NCBI GenBank assembly: GCA_947364395.1
Contig: CANASS010000017.1
Location: 1-37,537 of the forward strand
DNA length: 37,537 nucleotides
Source of the DNA: an uncultured bacterium
Lineage (GTDB): Bacteria > Bacillota > Clostridia > Oscillospirales > Oscillospiraceae
Direction of reading: 5' to 3'
A program made the position numbers and the translations under genes. The notes below the pieces were generated by a model that made no database searches, had not been told where the DNA came from, and saw only the letters and a list, made by a program, of their open reading frames with translations. Shown here piece by piece: positions 23,772-31,493 of this stretch. Position 1 is the first letter of the stretch. Each line of letters opens with the position of its first letter.

Positions 23772-24056
23772 TTAGCCCAGGTCTTTGGGCAGGATTTTCT
23801 CCACGTCGGTGTGGGGCCTGGGGATCACATGGACGGACACCAGCTCGCCCACCTTCTCGGCGGCCACAGAGCCCGCGTCCACAGCCGCCTTGACGGCGCC
23901 CACGTCGCCCCGGACCATGACGGTGACCAGGCCGGAGCCGATCTTCTCATAGCCGATCAGGGCCACGTTGGCGGACTTGGTCATGGCGTCGGCTGCCTCA
24001 ATGGCGCCCACCAGGCCTTTGGTCTCGACCATGCCGAGAGCTTCACCCTTATTCAT
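23772..24056 (-). CDS. pduJ: Hexameric shell protein PduJ/PduA paralogue
   Basis: This 94-residue BMC-H protein forms the flat hexagonal facets of the shell. It has the MNKGEALGMVETKGLVGAIE start, the pore loop KIGSGL and the C-terminal HVIPRPHTDVEKILP. It differs from the pduA product at 30902 in only a few positions, so the pair corresponds to PduA and PduJ; which is which is decided only by gene order. It lies between pduK and pduL. Confidence 0.95.
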   Translation of the reverse strand: MNKGEALGMVETKGLVGAIEAADAMTKSANVALIGYEKIGSGLVTVMVRGDVGAVKAAVDAGSVAAEKVGELVSVHVIPRPHTDVEKILPKDLG

Positions 24057-24089
24057 AGTTACCTCCTAATGGTCGTCATGCGACCCTGC

Positions 24090-24839
24090 TTATTGTTTGC
24101 GCTTTCCGCCCTTTTTGGCCGGGGCCTTCCGGCCCGCCTTGGGCTTGGCCGGGGCGGCCTCCTCCCCGGCAGGGGCCTCCTCCACGGAAGGCTCCTCCGC
24201 CGGGACTTCCACAGCCTGCTCCGGCTCCTCCGGGGCTGCTTCCGGCTCCGGGACAGCTTCCTCAGCGGGGGGCACCGGCTCGGTCGGGGCCTCCGGGACC
24301 GCTTCCGGCTCGGGAACGGCCTCCTCGGCGGAGACCTCAGGCACGGGCTCCTCCGCCGGGGCTGACGCCTCGGGTTCGGGTTCCGCCGCCTGGACAGGGG
24401 CTTCCCCCACCGCCTCAGGGACGGCCGGGGCCTCCGGCGGCCGCTCCTCCTCGGGGACCGGGGCGGGCGCTTCCTTTTCCGGCTCATCGGGACTCATGGG
24501 GGGCTCCGGGGGGGCGGGAGGCTCGGGGTCCGACGGAGGCTCCGGGGGGTTGTAACCCACGGTGTCGCCGTTTTCCACCAGCATCTCCAGCGCGGCGGCG
24601 GGGCGCGGGATAACCCGCGTGCTCACCACCCGGCACACCTTGCCCGCCGCGATCTTGGCGGCGTCCACGGCGGCCTTGACGGCCCCCACGTCGCCCTGGA
24701 TCTTCACGGTGGTCCAGCCGCCGCCCTTGGTCAGCTCATAGCCGATCAATTCCACGTTGGCGGACTTCACCGCGGCGTCGGCGGCGGTGATGCCGCCGGC
24801 CAGCCCCTGGGTCTCGATGAGCCCTAAACTCTTCTGCAT
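24090..24839 (-). CDS. pduK: BMC-H shell protein with a long Pro/Glu/Ala tail and basic end (PduK-like)
   Basis: This 249-residue protein is in the position of PduK. Residues 1-92 are a BMC-H domain (SLGLIETQGLAGGITAADAA, pore loop ELTKGGGW, VISTRVIPRP-like end reading VVSTRVIPRP). Residues 93-229 are a low-complexity acidic tail of Pro, Glu and Ala, with the segment EEAVPEPEA occurring twice. Residues 230-249 are a basic patch (KPKAGRKAPAKKGGKRKQ). Salmonella PduK has a shorter extension with cysteines; here the only Cys is Cys70 in the BMC domain. A scaffold or tether function is a guess. The frame is open and intact. Confidence 0.88.
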   Translation of the reverse strand: MQKSLGLIETQGLAGGITAADAAVKSANVELIGYELTKGGGWTTVKIQGDVGAVKAAVDAAKIAAGKVCRVVSTRVIPRPAAALEMLVENGDTVGYNPPEPPSDPEPPAPPEPPMSPDEPEKEAPAPVPEEERPPEAPAVPEAVGEAPVQAAEPEPEASAPAEEPVPEVSAEEAVPEPEAVPEAPTEPVPPAEEAVPEPEAAPEEPEQAVEVPAEEPSVEEAPAGEEAAPAKPKAGRKAPAKKGGKRKQ

Positions 24840-24850
24840 ACAAGTACCTC

Positions 24851-25204
24851 CTAGTCCAGAGGTTTCAGCGGCAATTTCTTCACCAGCCGCGCCGCGTTGG
24901 CCCCCAGGGCTCGCACCTGGTCGGCCTGCCGGGCGGGGACCCGGTAAAGGGGCCGGCCCTGCTCCAGCTTGGAGTAGTGCAGGACCACGAACTGCTTATC
25001 CAGTCCCAGCCCCACCTCCAGCCGGGAGGCCTGGGCGGCTTCCCAGGCCATGGCCAGCGCGTCCATGCCCTCTTTCGTCCCCTGCTCCCAGGGGATGCCC
25101 TCCTCCTCCATGCCGTAGGTCAGCTGCCGCAGGGCTGACGGAGAGGCGTCGGGACTCATGAGGACATGGACATTGGGTTTGGTCATCTCAATGGGCATGG
25201 CCAT
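24851..25204 (-). CDS. pduH: Diol dehydratase reactivase small subunit PduH
   Basis: This 117-residue small subunit of the reactivating factor works with PduG to eject damaged cobalamin from diol dehydratase. Family features are the NVHVLMSPDA start, GLDKQFVVLHYSKL in the centre and the GANAARLVKKLPLKPLD end. It starts three bases after the pduG stop codon, and its ribosome binding site GGGAGG lies inside pduG, so the two are translationally linked, fitting their equimolar complex. It precedes pduK by 11 bp. Confidence 0.93.
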   Translation of the reverse strand: MAMPIEMTKPNVHVLMSPDASPSALRQLTYGMEEEGIPWEQGTKEGMDALAMAWEAAQASRLEVGLGLDKQFVVLHYSKLEQGRPLYRVPARQADQVRALGANAARLVKKLPLKPLD

Positions 25205-25207
25205 AGG

Positions 25208-27028
25208 TCAGGCCCTCCCTTCCAGCACCGACAGCACCAGGCCGGTGGCCACCGCGTTGCGGGGACCCTCGCTGCCACGGATGTTGCCGCGCCCGGCCAC
25301 CACCTTGTACTGGGACAGGGCGTCGGTAACCATCTGAGGCACCTCGAAATCCAGGGCGGAGCCGCCCACCAGCACCACGAACCGGATATCCCGGACGCTG
25401 CCCGTGGGGCTCACCCGGGTGAGGGCCCGGATAGCGTTGGTGACAAACACCTTCTGCTTGGCCTGACGGCGGATGAGGCGGATCTTTTCCATAGACCAGT
25501 CCCCCTCCAGAGGGATCATATTGCCCTCCTTTAGGATGACCACTTTCGCAAAAATATTGGGGTCCAGCGGGGTGGGGAAGAATTCCACGGTGCCGTTCTC
25601 GTGGCGGATGTGGAACAGGCTCTCCACCTTGGCCATGGGGTACTTCTTCACGTCTTCCGCCGTGTCAAAGTTGTCCAGGCCCATCTCCGACTGGATGAGG
25701 AGGGTGACCATGTTGCCCGCCCCGGCCAGATGGATGGAGTGGATGGTCCCGTCCTCGCTGATGATAGACGCGTCGGTGGAACCGGCGCCCATGTCCAGAA
25801 TGGCCAGGGGCTTGTTGGTGCCGGGGGTGGTCAGCGCGCCGCGAATGGCCATGTCGGCCTCCACGCCGCCCACCTGCACCGGCACGCCGATCTGTTCACC
25901 GAACTCCCGGGCGATGGCCTCCATCTGAAGCCGGTCGGCCTTCACCATGGCGGCGATGCCCACGGCGTTCTCCTGGGAAAACTCGTTGGCCAGACCGCCC
26001 TGAACCTTCTGGGGGGTGAACGTGTCCACCGCCAGCAGGTCCTGAATGTGGATGTCACGGGGGTGCTGCTTGGTCAGGTTGGCCATCACCTGGCGCACCT
26101 TCTCCAGCATGCCGCCCGCGTTGGTGCCCGGCTCGCCCCGCACGTCCTCCAGGGCGGGGATGGACTCCACGGCCTTCATGATCTTATCCGCGCCGTCGTC
26201 CACGTCCACCTTCACCGTCCGCATGGCGCCTTTCAGCTCCATGGTGCCGGCGGGGATCTTGCGCTCCTTCACGTCGCCGCTGGGGGTCTTGATGACCACG
26301 GCGGACCGGTTGCCGATGAGGGCCCGGGCAATGGGAACCACCTGCCGGGTCTCCTCGGAGGACAGCCCGAACAGGGTGGCGATGCCGTAGGGATTGGACA
26401 GCACCTCCACCACGCCGCCCACTCCGGCCACCTCCACCGCCGAGCGCATGCCCAAGGGGACCTTGTCCACCAGGGATACCTCGTCCACGATGGGGATCTT
26501 TCGGTCCAGGCGGTTGTGGATGAGCACGCCGTCGTCCCGCTGCACGATGGCCGCGGTGACCTGCCGGGTGCCGGAGGAGCCCTTGTTGATGAGCTTCGCC
26601 GCGTCCTCAAAGTCCACGCTGGCGGGGATGACGGCAATGTAGTCCTTGCCGCCGGGGGCGTCCTCCAGCTCAGTAATCAGAACGGTCTCCCCCACCCCGA
26701 CGCCCATGCCGCCGGGGGTGGAGGGATTGTGACCGATCATGGTGGACTCGGTGATGATGGTCTCGGTGATGGTCTCCATGGCCACGTCGCCGATGACCGG
26801 GGCCGCCTCGTTGAGGCGCACCTCCGACAGGTCCTTCACCTCCAGCCCCGCCTTTTCCAGGGCGTCGGTCAGGGAGTGAAAGATGCCGTTGATGTTCTGC
26901 CGGGTCCCCTTGATGCCTGTGGTGGGCACCGTACCGCTGGCCAGGAATTCAAGCTTGCCGCCGTCCAGCCTGCCCAAGGCGGTTTCCGTTGTCGCGTTGC
27001 CGATATCTATGCCTGCGACGATCTTCAT
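25208..27028 (-). CDS. pduG: Diol dehydratase reactivase large subunit PduG
   Basis: This 606-residue actin-fold ATPase, the large subunit of the reactivating factor, uses ATP to exchange inactive cobalamin in the dehydratase. Motifs include GIDIGNATTETALG at the N-terminus, the long conserved HNPSTPGGMGVGVG block, IRGALTTPGTNKPLAILDMGAGSTDASI and VLVGGSALDFEVPQM at the C-terminus. Length matches DdrA/PduG. The 108-bp gap to pduE is the longest within the operon and contains no gene that I can see. Confidence 0.96.
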   Translation of the reverse strand: MKIVAGIDIGNATTETALGRLDGGKLEFLASGTVPTTGIKGTRQNINGIFHSLTDALEKAGLEVKDLSEVRLNEAAPVIGDVAMETITETIITESTMIGHNPSTPGGMGVGVGETVLITELEDAPGGKDYIAVIPASVDFEDAAKLINKGSSGTRQVTAAIVQRDDGVLIHNRLDRKIPIVDEVSLVDKVPLGMRSAVEVAGVGGVVEVLSNPYGIATLFGLSSEETRQVVPIARALIGNRSAVVIKTPSGDVKERKIPAGTMELKGAMRTVKVDVDDGADKIMKAVESIPALEDVRGEPGTNAGGMLEKVRQVMANLTKQHPRDIHIQDLLAVDTFTPQKVQGGLANEFSQENAVGIAAMVKADRLQMEAIAREFGEQIGVPVQVGGVEADMAIRGALTTPGTNKPLAILDMGAGSTDASIISEDGTIHSIHLAGAGNMVTLLIQSEMGLDNFDTAEDVKKYPMAKVESLFHIRHENGTVEFFPTPLDPNIFAKVVILKEGNMIPLEGDWSMEKIRLIRRQAKQKVFVTNAIRALTRVSPTGSVRDIRFVVLVGGSALDFEVPQMVTDALSQYKVVAGRGNIRGSEGPRNAVATGLVLSVLEGRA

Positions 27029-27136
27029 GTGCGGTGCCTCCTGACTTTTAATGGGTTTTTATGCCGCTTCTCGATCAAGCGCTCTGCTCCGCTGCCGGAT
27101 GAAACCCTAAAAGCCGCCAACACGTTGGACAGCAAA

Positions 27137-27643
27137 TTAGAACTTCTTCAAACGGTCGCGCTTCTCATAGACCTCGGCGGCCTCGCGCACCAGGGCGGCG
27201 GCGGTCTTGGCGCCGTACTTGCCGTCCAGCTCGTTGGCGATGTCCACCAGCTCCTGCTTGGTGGAGCGGTAGGGACGCAGGGCGTTGTAGATCTCCAGCA
27301 GCCGCTCGTCGGGCACCGCGATCAGCTCGGCGGCCCGGCGCAGGTTGCCCGCGAAAGCCTCGCGGTTGACGGACTCGGCCACCTGAGCCTGGTACTCCAG
27401 GGTCTCGGGGGCGATACGCATATCGTCGGAGGTCAGCTCGCCGCTGAGCACCTTCTCATAGCTCAGGCTGCTGAAGGGCTTGCCGGTGGGAGTCTTGATC
27501 TTGTCGGACTCTTTCTCGGCCAGGGGGTAATTGGCGGCGGTCATCGTGCCGCCGGCGGGGGTAGAGGGAGCGGAACCGGCGCCCTTGTTCATGGCGCTCA
27601 TGACCTGCTCCACGATCTGTCTCATTAAAGCTTCCTGATCCAT
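27137..27643 (-). CDS. pduE: Diol dehydratase small subunit PduE
   Basis: This is the 168-residue gamma subunit of adenosylcobalamin-dependent diol dehydratase. The C-terminal part has LRRAAELIAVPDERLLEIYNALRPYRSTKQELVDIANELD, split here by family convention, and AAALVREAAEVYEKR. Residues 1-19 (MDQEALMRQIVEQVMSAMN) form an amphipathic helix followed by a Gly/Ser/Ala linker, as in cargo-targeting extensions. It follows pduD by 14 bp and shares its operon. Confidence 0.95.
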   Translation of the reverse strand: MDQEALMRQIVEQVMSAMNKGAGSAPSTPAGGTMTAANYPLAEKESDKIKTPTGKPFSSLSYEKVLSGELTSDDMRIAPETLEYQAQVAESVNREAFAGNLRRAAELIAVPDERLLEIYNALRPYRSTKQELVDIANELDGKYGAKTAAALVREAAEVYEKRDRLKKF

Positions 27644-27657
27644 ATTCCTGCCTCCCT

Positions 27658-28323
27658 TTACTTAAACGAAACGGTGACGGCCTGAGGCTTCTTGTTCCGG
27701 TCGCAGTGCTCGGTCTCCTTGATGTGGAGCAGAGCGGCGATGGCCTGATAGGTGGGACGGGCCATCTGGTCGTTGCGCACGGTGACGGGGGTGGGAGCCT
27801 CGCCCTTGGCGTACTTGGCGGCGTTCTTGCCGATCTGACGGAAGGTGTCCATCTCGATCAGCGGTGCCTGAGAGAACAGCTCCAGGTTGCTCAGGGGGGG
27901 CAGGTCCTTCTGATGGATCACCGTGGTCCCCTTGGACTGGATGCCGATGCCGATGCCGGAGCCGGAGTACTCGGCCGCGTCATGGGCGACGAAGGACACG
28001 TCGGAGGTGCGGAACACCCGGATGATGCGCCACTTCATGCCCTCTTCCTCGATGCCGGCGATGATCTCGCGCAGCACCTTGCTGTGGGGCTGATGGATGA
28101 TGGTCTCATGCTGGTACACGCCGAAGGCGGGAGCCAGGCCGATGACCACCTCGTCGGGGGCCACGCCCTTGGCGGCCTCGCCGGTGTCGGCCAGGGTCAT
28201 CTCGCCGGCGGACAGGGTGCTGGCGGCGGGAGCGGCCTTGGCCGCGGGAGCGGTCGAGGCGGAGCCCATCTCCTTGAGGACCTCTTCGATCACACTGCGG
28301 AGCATATTTTCGTCAAAATTCAT
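27658..28323 (-). CDS. pduD: Diol dehydratase medium subunit PduD
   Basis: This is the 221-residue beta subunit of diol dehydratase, which helps form the cobalamin site. The conserved blocks DEVVIGLAPAFGVYQHETII, RVFRTSDVSFVAHDAAEYSGSG and GIGIQSKGTTVIHQKDLPPL are present. Residues 1-20 (start MNFDENMLRSVIEEVLKEMG) form the amphipathic helix known in Salmonella to target the whole dehydratase to the lumen, followed by an Ala/Ser/Pro-rich linker. It lies 19 bp after pduC. Confidence 0.96.
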   Translation of the reverse strand: MNFDENMLRSVIEEVLKEMGSASTAPAAKAAPAASTLSAGEMTLADTGEAAKGVAPDEVVIGLAPAFGVYQHETIIHQPHSKVLREIIAGIEEEGMKWRIIRVFRTSDVSFVAHDAAEYSGSGIGIGIQSKGTTVIHQKDLPPLSNLELFSQAPLIEMDTFRQIGKNAAKYAKGEAPTPVTVRNDQMARPTYQAIAALLHIKETEHCDRNKKPQAVTVSFK

Positions 28324-28342
28324 AGTTCGACCCTCCCTCTGA

Positions 28343-30004
28343 TTAGATGTCTTCCGGCCGGATGGCGTTGGGGATGTTCTTGATCTGCTCCCAGCGCTCC
28401 TCGCTGAGCTGGTAGCCGGTCATGGGACCGTGATAGTCGTTGGGGGCGTTCACGCCGGAGAATACGTGGAAGTCCTTGTCGAAGATGGAGGCGGTGTGCA
28501 GATAGTCGCCGGCCACCTTCTGGCGGAGCATGTTGTAGATGTTCTGGGCCACGTCGGGGAAGCCGGCCTTGTCCAGCGCCTTGACGAAGTCCACGCCGGT
28601 GACCTTGCGGGCCATCATGTCCTCAATGGCTTTCAGATCCTCGTTGACGTTGCGGTTGGGCATATCCTCGGAGCCCCGGGCGTAGGTGGCGGCCTCCACT
28701 TCCTCGTCGGTGATGGGGGGCAGGCCCAGCTCACGGAACATTCCCTGGAGGGCGCGGGCGGCCTTGTTGCGGGCCTTGATGACGTCCTCTTCCTTGACGG
28801 GCTGCAGGCCGCCGTCAATACGCATGTCGCGCTGGATGATGTTCCAGTCGTCGTAGTCGTCGGCGTCCCAGTTGGAGCCCGCGAACATGTTGTCGTAGTT
28901 GGGGGTGGCGGAGTAGCCGGAGCAGATGTAGTCGGTGCCGGAGAAGAGCTGAGGCACGCTGCGGGCCACCCGGCGCAGGTCGGAGTGGGTGAAGGTCTGG
29001 TCGTTGGAGGTGGTGGACTCCAGGTCCAGCAGCATGGCGATCAGGTTCTCAGCGGCGATGGCGCGGATGCCGCCGGGCACGCCCGCGGGCACGCCCACGC
29101 AGGACACGGAGCCGTTCTGGGTGCCCTGCACGCCGGCGCCCTTGGTGACGGCCAGGCAGCGGGCTTCCAGGTACAGCATGCTCTTGCCCTCGGCGTAGCC
29201 CATCTGAACCTCGGAGCCGGTGCCGGAGGTGAAGCGCATCTTCAGGCCGCGGCTGGCGTAGCAGCTGGCCAGGAACGCCTTGGAGTAGGGGGTGTCGTCG
29301 CCGTCCATGAACACGGGCTCGGTGCCGTACACGGAGATGGTCTCGGCGTAGGTGGTGAAGCCGCGCATACCCAGCTGGAGCTCAGTGGCCTCTTCCAGGG
29401 CGCACTGGGTCATGATGCCGGGACGGCCGGCCTGAGCGCCCACAAACAGGGCCATGGCGTTGAAGGGGGCGTAACGGGCGATGCCAACGGTGGTCTCCAT
29501 CTCGGCGAAGCCGCGGACAGCGGCCTCGGCGGCGTCGGCGGCGATCTGGATGGGATTGTCCTTCACGTTGGTGACGTGGCACTGGTTGGCCGGCATCAGG
29601 CGGGCGCGCATCTTGGTCATGCCCATCATGATCTCCACGATGGTCAGCTTGCCCACGATCTCAGTCAGCTTGGCGGGGGTGACGGACAGGGTGATGTCCA
29701 GGATCTCGTCCCGGGAGACGTTGATGTCAACGATCTTGCGGGCGATCTCCAGAGAGTCGATGGCCATAGCCTTCTCCGCGTTGCCCAGCCGGATGGCGTG
29801 GTCGGCGATGAAGGTGTCCAGCATGTCGAAGTCGGCACGGGCCTTGCCGTCCATCTCCACCACGCGGCCATTCTCAATCTTGATGCTGGGCTTGGGGTCG
29901 AAGGGGCTGTTCATGGCGATCAAGCCGACCTCAGGCCACTCCTGCACGTACCCGTCCTGGTTGACCGGGCGGGCTGCCAGAGCTTCAAAACGCTTAGATT
30001 TCAT
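28343..30004 (-). CDS. pduC: Diol dehydratase large subunit PduC
   Basis: This is the 553-residue catalytic alpha subunit of adenosylcobalamin-dependent diol dehydratase, which turns 1,2-propanediol into propionaldehyde (and may also take glycerol). Conserved segments include the start MKSKRFEALAARPVNQDGYV, HVTNVKDNPIQIAADAAE with the active-site His, ETTVGIARYAPFNA with the catalytic Glu, and FTSGTGSEVQMGYAEGKSML. The B12-dependent type is clear; the radical-SAM glycyl enzyme is unrelated. The sequence is close to PduC over its full length, but diol versus glycerol preference cannot be read safely. Confidence 0.97.
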   Translation of the reverse strand: MKSKRFEALAARPVNQDGYVQEWPEVGLIAMNSPFDPKPSIKIENGRVVEMDGKARADFDMLDTFIADHAIRLGNAEKAMAIDSLEIARKIVDINVSRDEILDITLSVTPAKLTEIVGKLTIVEIMMGMTKMRARLMPANQCHVTNVKDNPIQIAADAAEAAVRGFAEMETTVGIARYAPFNAMALFVGAQAGRPGIMTQCALEEATELQLGMRGFTTYAETISVYGTEPVFMDGDDTPYSKAFLASCYASRGLKMRFTSGTGSEVQMGYAEGKSMLYLEARCLAVTKGAGVQGTQNGSVSCVGVPAGVPGGIRAIAAENLIAMLLDLESTTSNDQTFTHSDLRRVARSVPQLFSGTDYICSGYSATPNYDNMFAGSNWDADDYDDWNIIQRDMRIDGGLQPVKEEDVIKARNKAARALQGMFRELGLPPITDEEVEAATYARGSEDMPNRNVNEDLKAIEDMMARKVTGVDFVKALDKAGFPDVAQNIYNMLRQKVAGDYLHTASIFDKDFHVFSGVNAPNDYHGPMTGYQLSEERWEQIKNIPNAIRPEDI

Positions 30005-30029
30005 AGCTTATGCTCCTTCCCGGCTTATA

Positions 30030-30824
30030 TTAAATGATGTAGGGGGTGGTGGCGGACTTCAGCTCCTCGTCGGGAGCCAGGGTGCCCAGCAGCTGGATGC
30101 CCACGTCCCGGGCGGCGATGATGGCCTGCTTCACAGCGCCGGAGTCGCCGGAGAAGAAGAAGTTGACCTCGTTGGAGTAGCTGGTGCCGCCGTTGCCCGG
30201 GGTGGCGATGGTTACCGCGTCGATGGTAGCGGCCTTGGCGGCGGTATCCGCCAGGACGATGCCGATGCCGGCGGGAGCGCCCACGGTGATGCCGAAGCTC
30301 TTGCCGATGGGAGCGCCGAAGGCCTTGTTCAGGGCGTAGGAGGCCCGGGCGGTGTACTGGAACTCCAGGTGGCCGGCGCTGTTGCCGTACACGTCGCCGA
30401 AGGTCCGCTCCACCTCGCGCAGGGCCACCTCGACGGCCCGGCGCACGTCGGACACGTCCTCAGCGCCAAAGACGATCAGGGAGCCGTGGCCGGCGCCGCC
30501 CTCGGTGTCCCGGGGGCACTCGATGAGCAGGATTTCGCTGTTGGTGGCCTTGATGGCCTCGTCGGCGGCGAAGATCTGGGGGCCGGCGCCCACGCGGTCG
30601 GAGATGATGCCGATGGCGCGGTACTTGGGGTCGATCTTCAGGGCCTCGTGCACCTGATGGTCCACGTTGGCGATGACCAGACCGATGGTGTGGCCCATGG
30701 CAGTGCCGACAAACTCAGTCAGGTTGCACTGGGGGGCGGCCGCGCAGGCGCACTCCTCGGCGGGGGCGGACGCGCCGATCTTCTTCATGACCTCGTCCAT
30801 GACCTTGCTGACCAATTCATCCAT
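30030..30824 (-). CDS. pduB: Trimeric shell protein PduB (tandem BMC)
   Basis: This 264-residue major shell protein has two BMC domains (about 40-140 and 150-255) and a gated pore. Key blocks are LTEFVGTAMGHTIGLVIANVD, ADEAIKATNSEILLIECPRD and YGNSAGHLEFQYTARASYALN. The N-terminal helix (MDELVSKVMDEVMKKIG) is like the one that anchors cargo in Salmonella PduB. It is followed by a Cys-rich spot (Cys25, Cys27, Cys33). ATG 30824 follows GGAGG by eight bases; an ATG five codons upstream has no such site. No ATG or GTG is available for a second, shorter PduB' product near residue 37. Confidence 0.95.
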   Translation of the reverse strand: MDELVSKVMDEVMKKIGASAPAEECACAAAPQCNLTEFVGTAMGHTIGLVIANVDHQVHEALKIDPKYRAIGIISDRVGAGPQIFAADEAIKATNSEILLIECPRDTEGGAGHGSLIVFGAEDVSDVRRAVEVALREVERTFGDVYGNSAGHLEFQYTARASYALNKAFGAPIGKSFGITVGAPAGIGIVLADTAAKAATIDAVTIATPGNGGTSYSNEVNFFFSGDSGAVKQAIIAARDVGIQLLGTLAPDEELKSATTPYII

Positions 30825-30901
30825 GTGATTTACCTCCATTTATGAAGTGATGTTTGTTTATGTGGAAACTGTAACGCAGGGGTGTCGCCGGATTTTGGGA
30901 C

Positions 30902-31180
30902 TTACTCCATGTGGGGCAGGATCTTCTCCACGTCGCTGTGGGGACGGGGAATGACATGGACGGAGACGACCTCGCCCACCTTCTCGGCGGCCACGGAGCC
31001 GGCGTCCACGGACGCCTTAACCGCGCCCACGTCGCCGCGAACCATGACGGTGACCAGGCCGGAGCCAATCTTCTCGTACCCCACCAGAGCCACATTAGCG
31101 GACTTCACCATAGCATCGGCGGCCTCAATGGCGCCAACCAGGCCCTTCGTCTCGACCATGCCCAGAGCTTCCTTCTGCAT
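30902..31180 (-). CDS. pduA: Hexameric shell protein PduA
   Basis: This 92-residue BMC-H facet protein is the first gene of the structural operon. It matches PduA closely: MQKEALGMVETKGLVGAIEA, pore loop KIGSGL (the diol-selective pore), GDVGAVKASVDAG and HVIPRPHSDVEKILP. ATG 31180 has AAGGAGG eight bases upstream. A 61-bp gap leads to pduB. It is nearly the same as the pduJ product at 23772. Confidence 0.96.
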   Translation of the reverse strand: MQKEALGMVETKGLVGAIEAADAMVKSANVALVGYEKIGSGLVTVMVRGDVGAVKASVDAGSVAAEKVGEVVSVHVIPRPHSDVEKILPHME

Positions 31181-31271
31181 ACTTGCTGCCTCCTTTGATT
31201 TTTAATGGCCTGCGGGCGCATCCTGCCGTGATACGGCCTACAGCTGCGACATACGCATGCCTATCACGCTT

Positions 31272-31300
31272 ATTATACAAGATATAGGGGATGTTTTCTT
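31272..31300 (-). promoter_or_regulatory. Predicted activator-dependent promoter of the pduA-V operon
   Basis: On the minus strand a perfect TATAAT (31272-31277) lies 92 bp upstream of pduA. The hexamer 17 bp further up reads AAGAAA (31295-31300), far from TTGACA. That is typical of promoters that need an activator such as the AraC-type regulator encoded upstream. In the leader a small hairpin (GCCGT/ACGGC, 31225-31237) is seen. The gap 31181-31493 has no gene; it holds this promoter and the hairpin at 31403-31439. Confidence 0.55.
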
Positions 31301-31402
31301 GACCGCAGCAGGTACTTTTTTGTCCATTCTTTCCAAAACAAAAATTTACCCATCCCTCTTTTTTCAACGTTTCCGCCAAGTTTCGGCCCTGGAAGGGCGC
31401 GG

Positions 31403-31440
31403 AAACCCGCGCTCCGGCAGATTTCCGGGGCGCGGGTTTT
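31403..31440. terminator. Terminator-like hairpin between pduQ and pduA
   Basis: A 10-bp stem AAACCCGCGC/GCGCGGGTTT with an inner CCGG/CCGG pairing lies 55-90 bp after the pduQ stop codon. The U run is TTT on the minus strand and TTTT on the plus strand, so termination is probably partial. It separates the regulator-pduQ unit from the main operon. Confidence 0.5.
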
Positions 31441-31493
31441 CCATCCAGAAGTTTTCAGTTTTTGGGGTTTTATGGGGAAATCCCCCAGTCTTA

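Noticed and set aside
17443..23893. Very long open frames on the plus strand (900 and 1182 codons) opposite pduS to pduL
   Set aside because: They run antisense to well-identified genes, lack ribosome binding sites and recognisable domains, and are low in complexity (rich in His, Gly and Val). The open state follows from high GC and the codon pattern of the minus-strand genes.
24120..24560. Repeats in the pduK tail as a CRISPR or satellite array
   Set aside because: The repeats are in frame, of variable spacing and encode Pro/Glu/Ala segments. They are coding low complexity, not an array.
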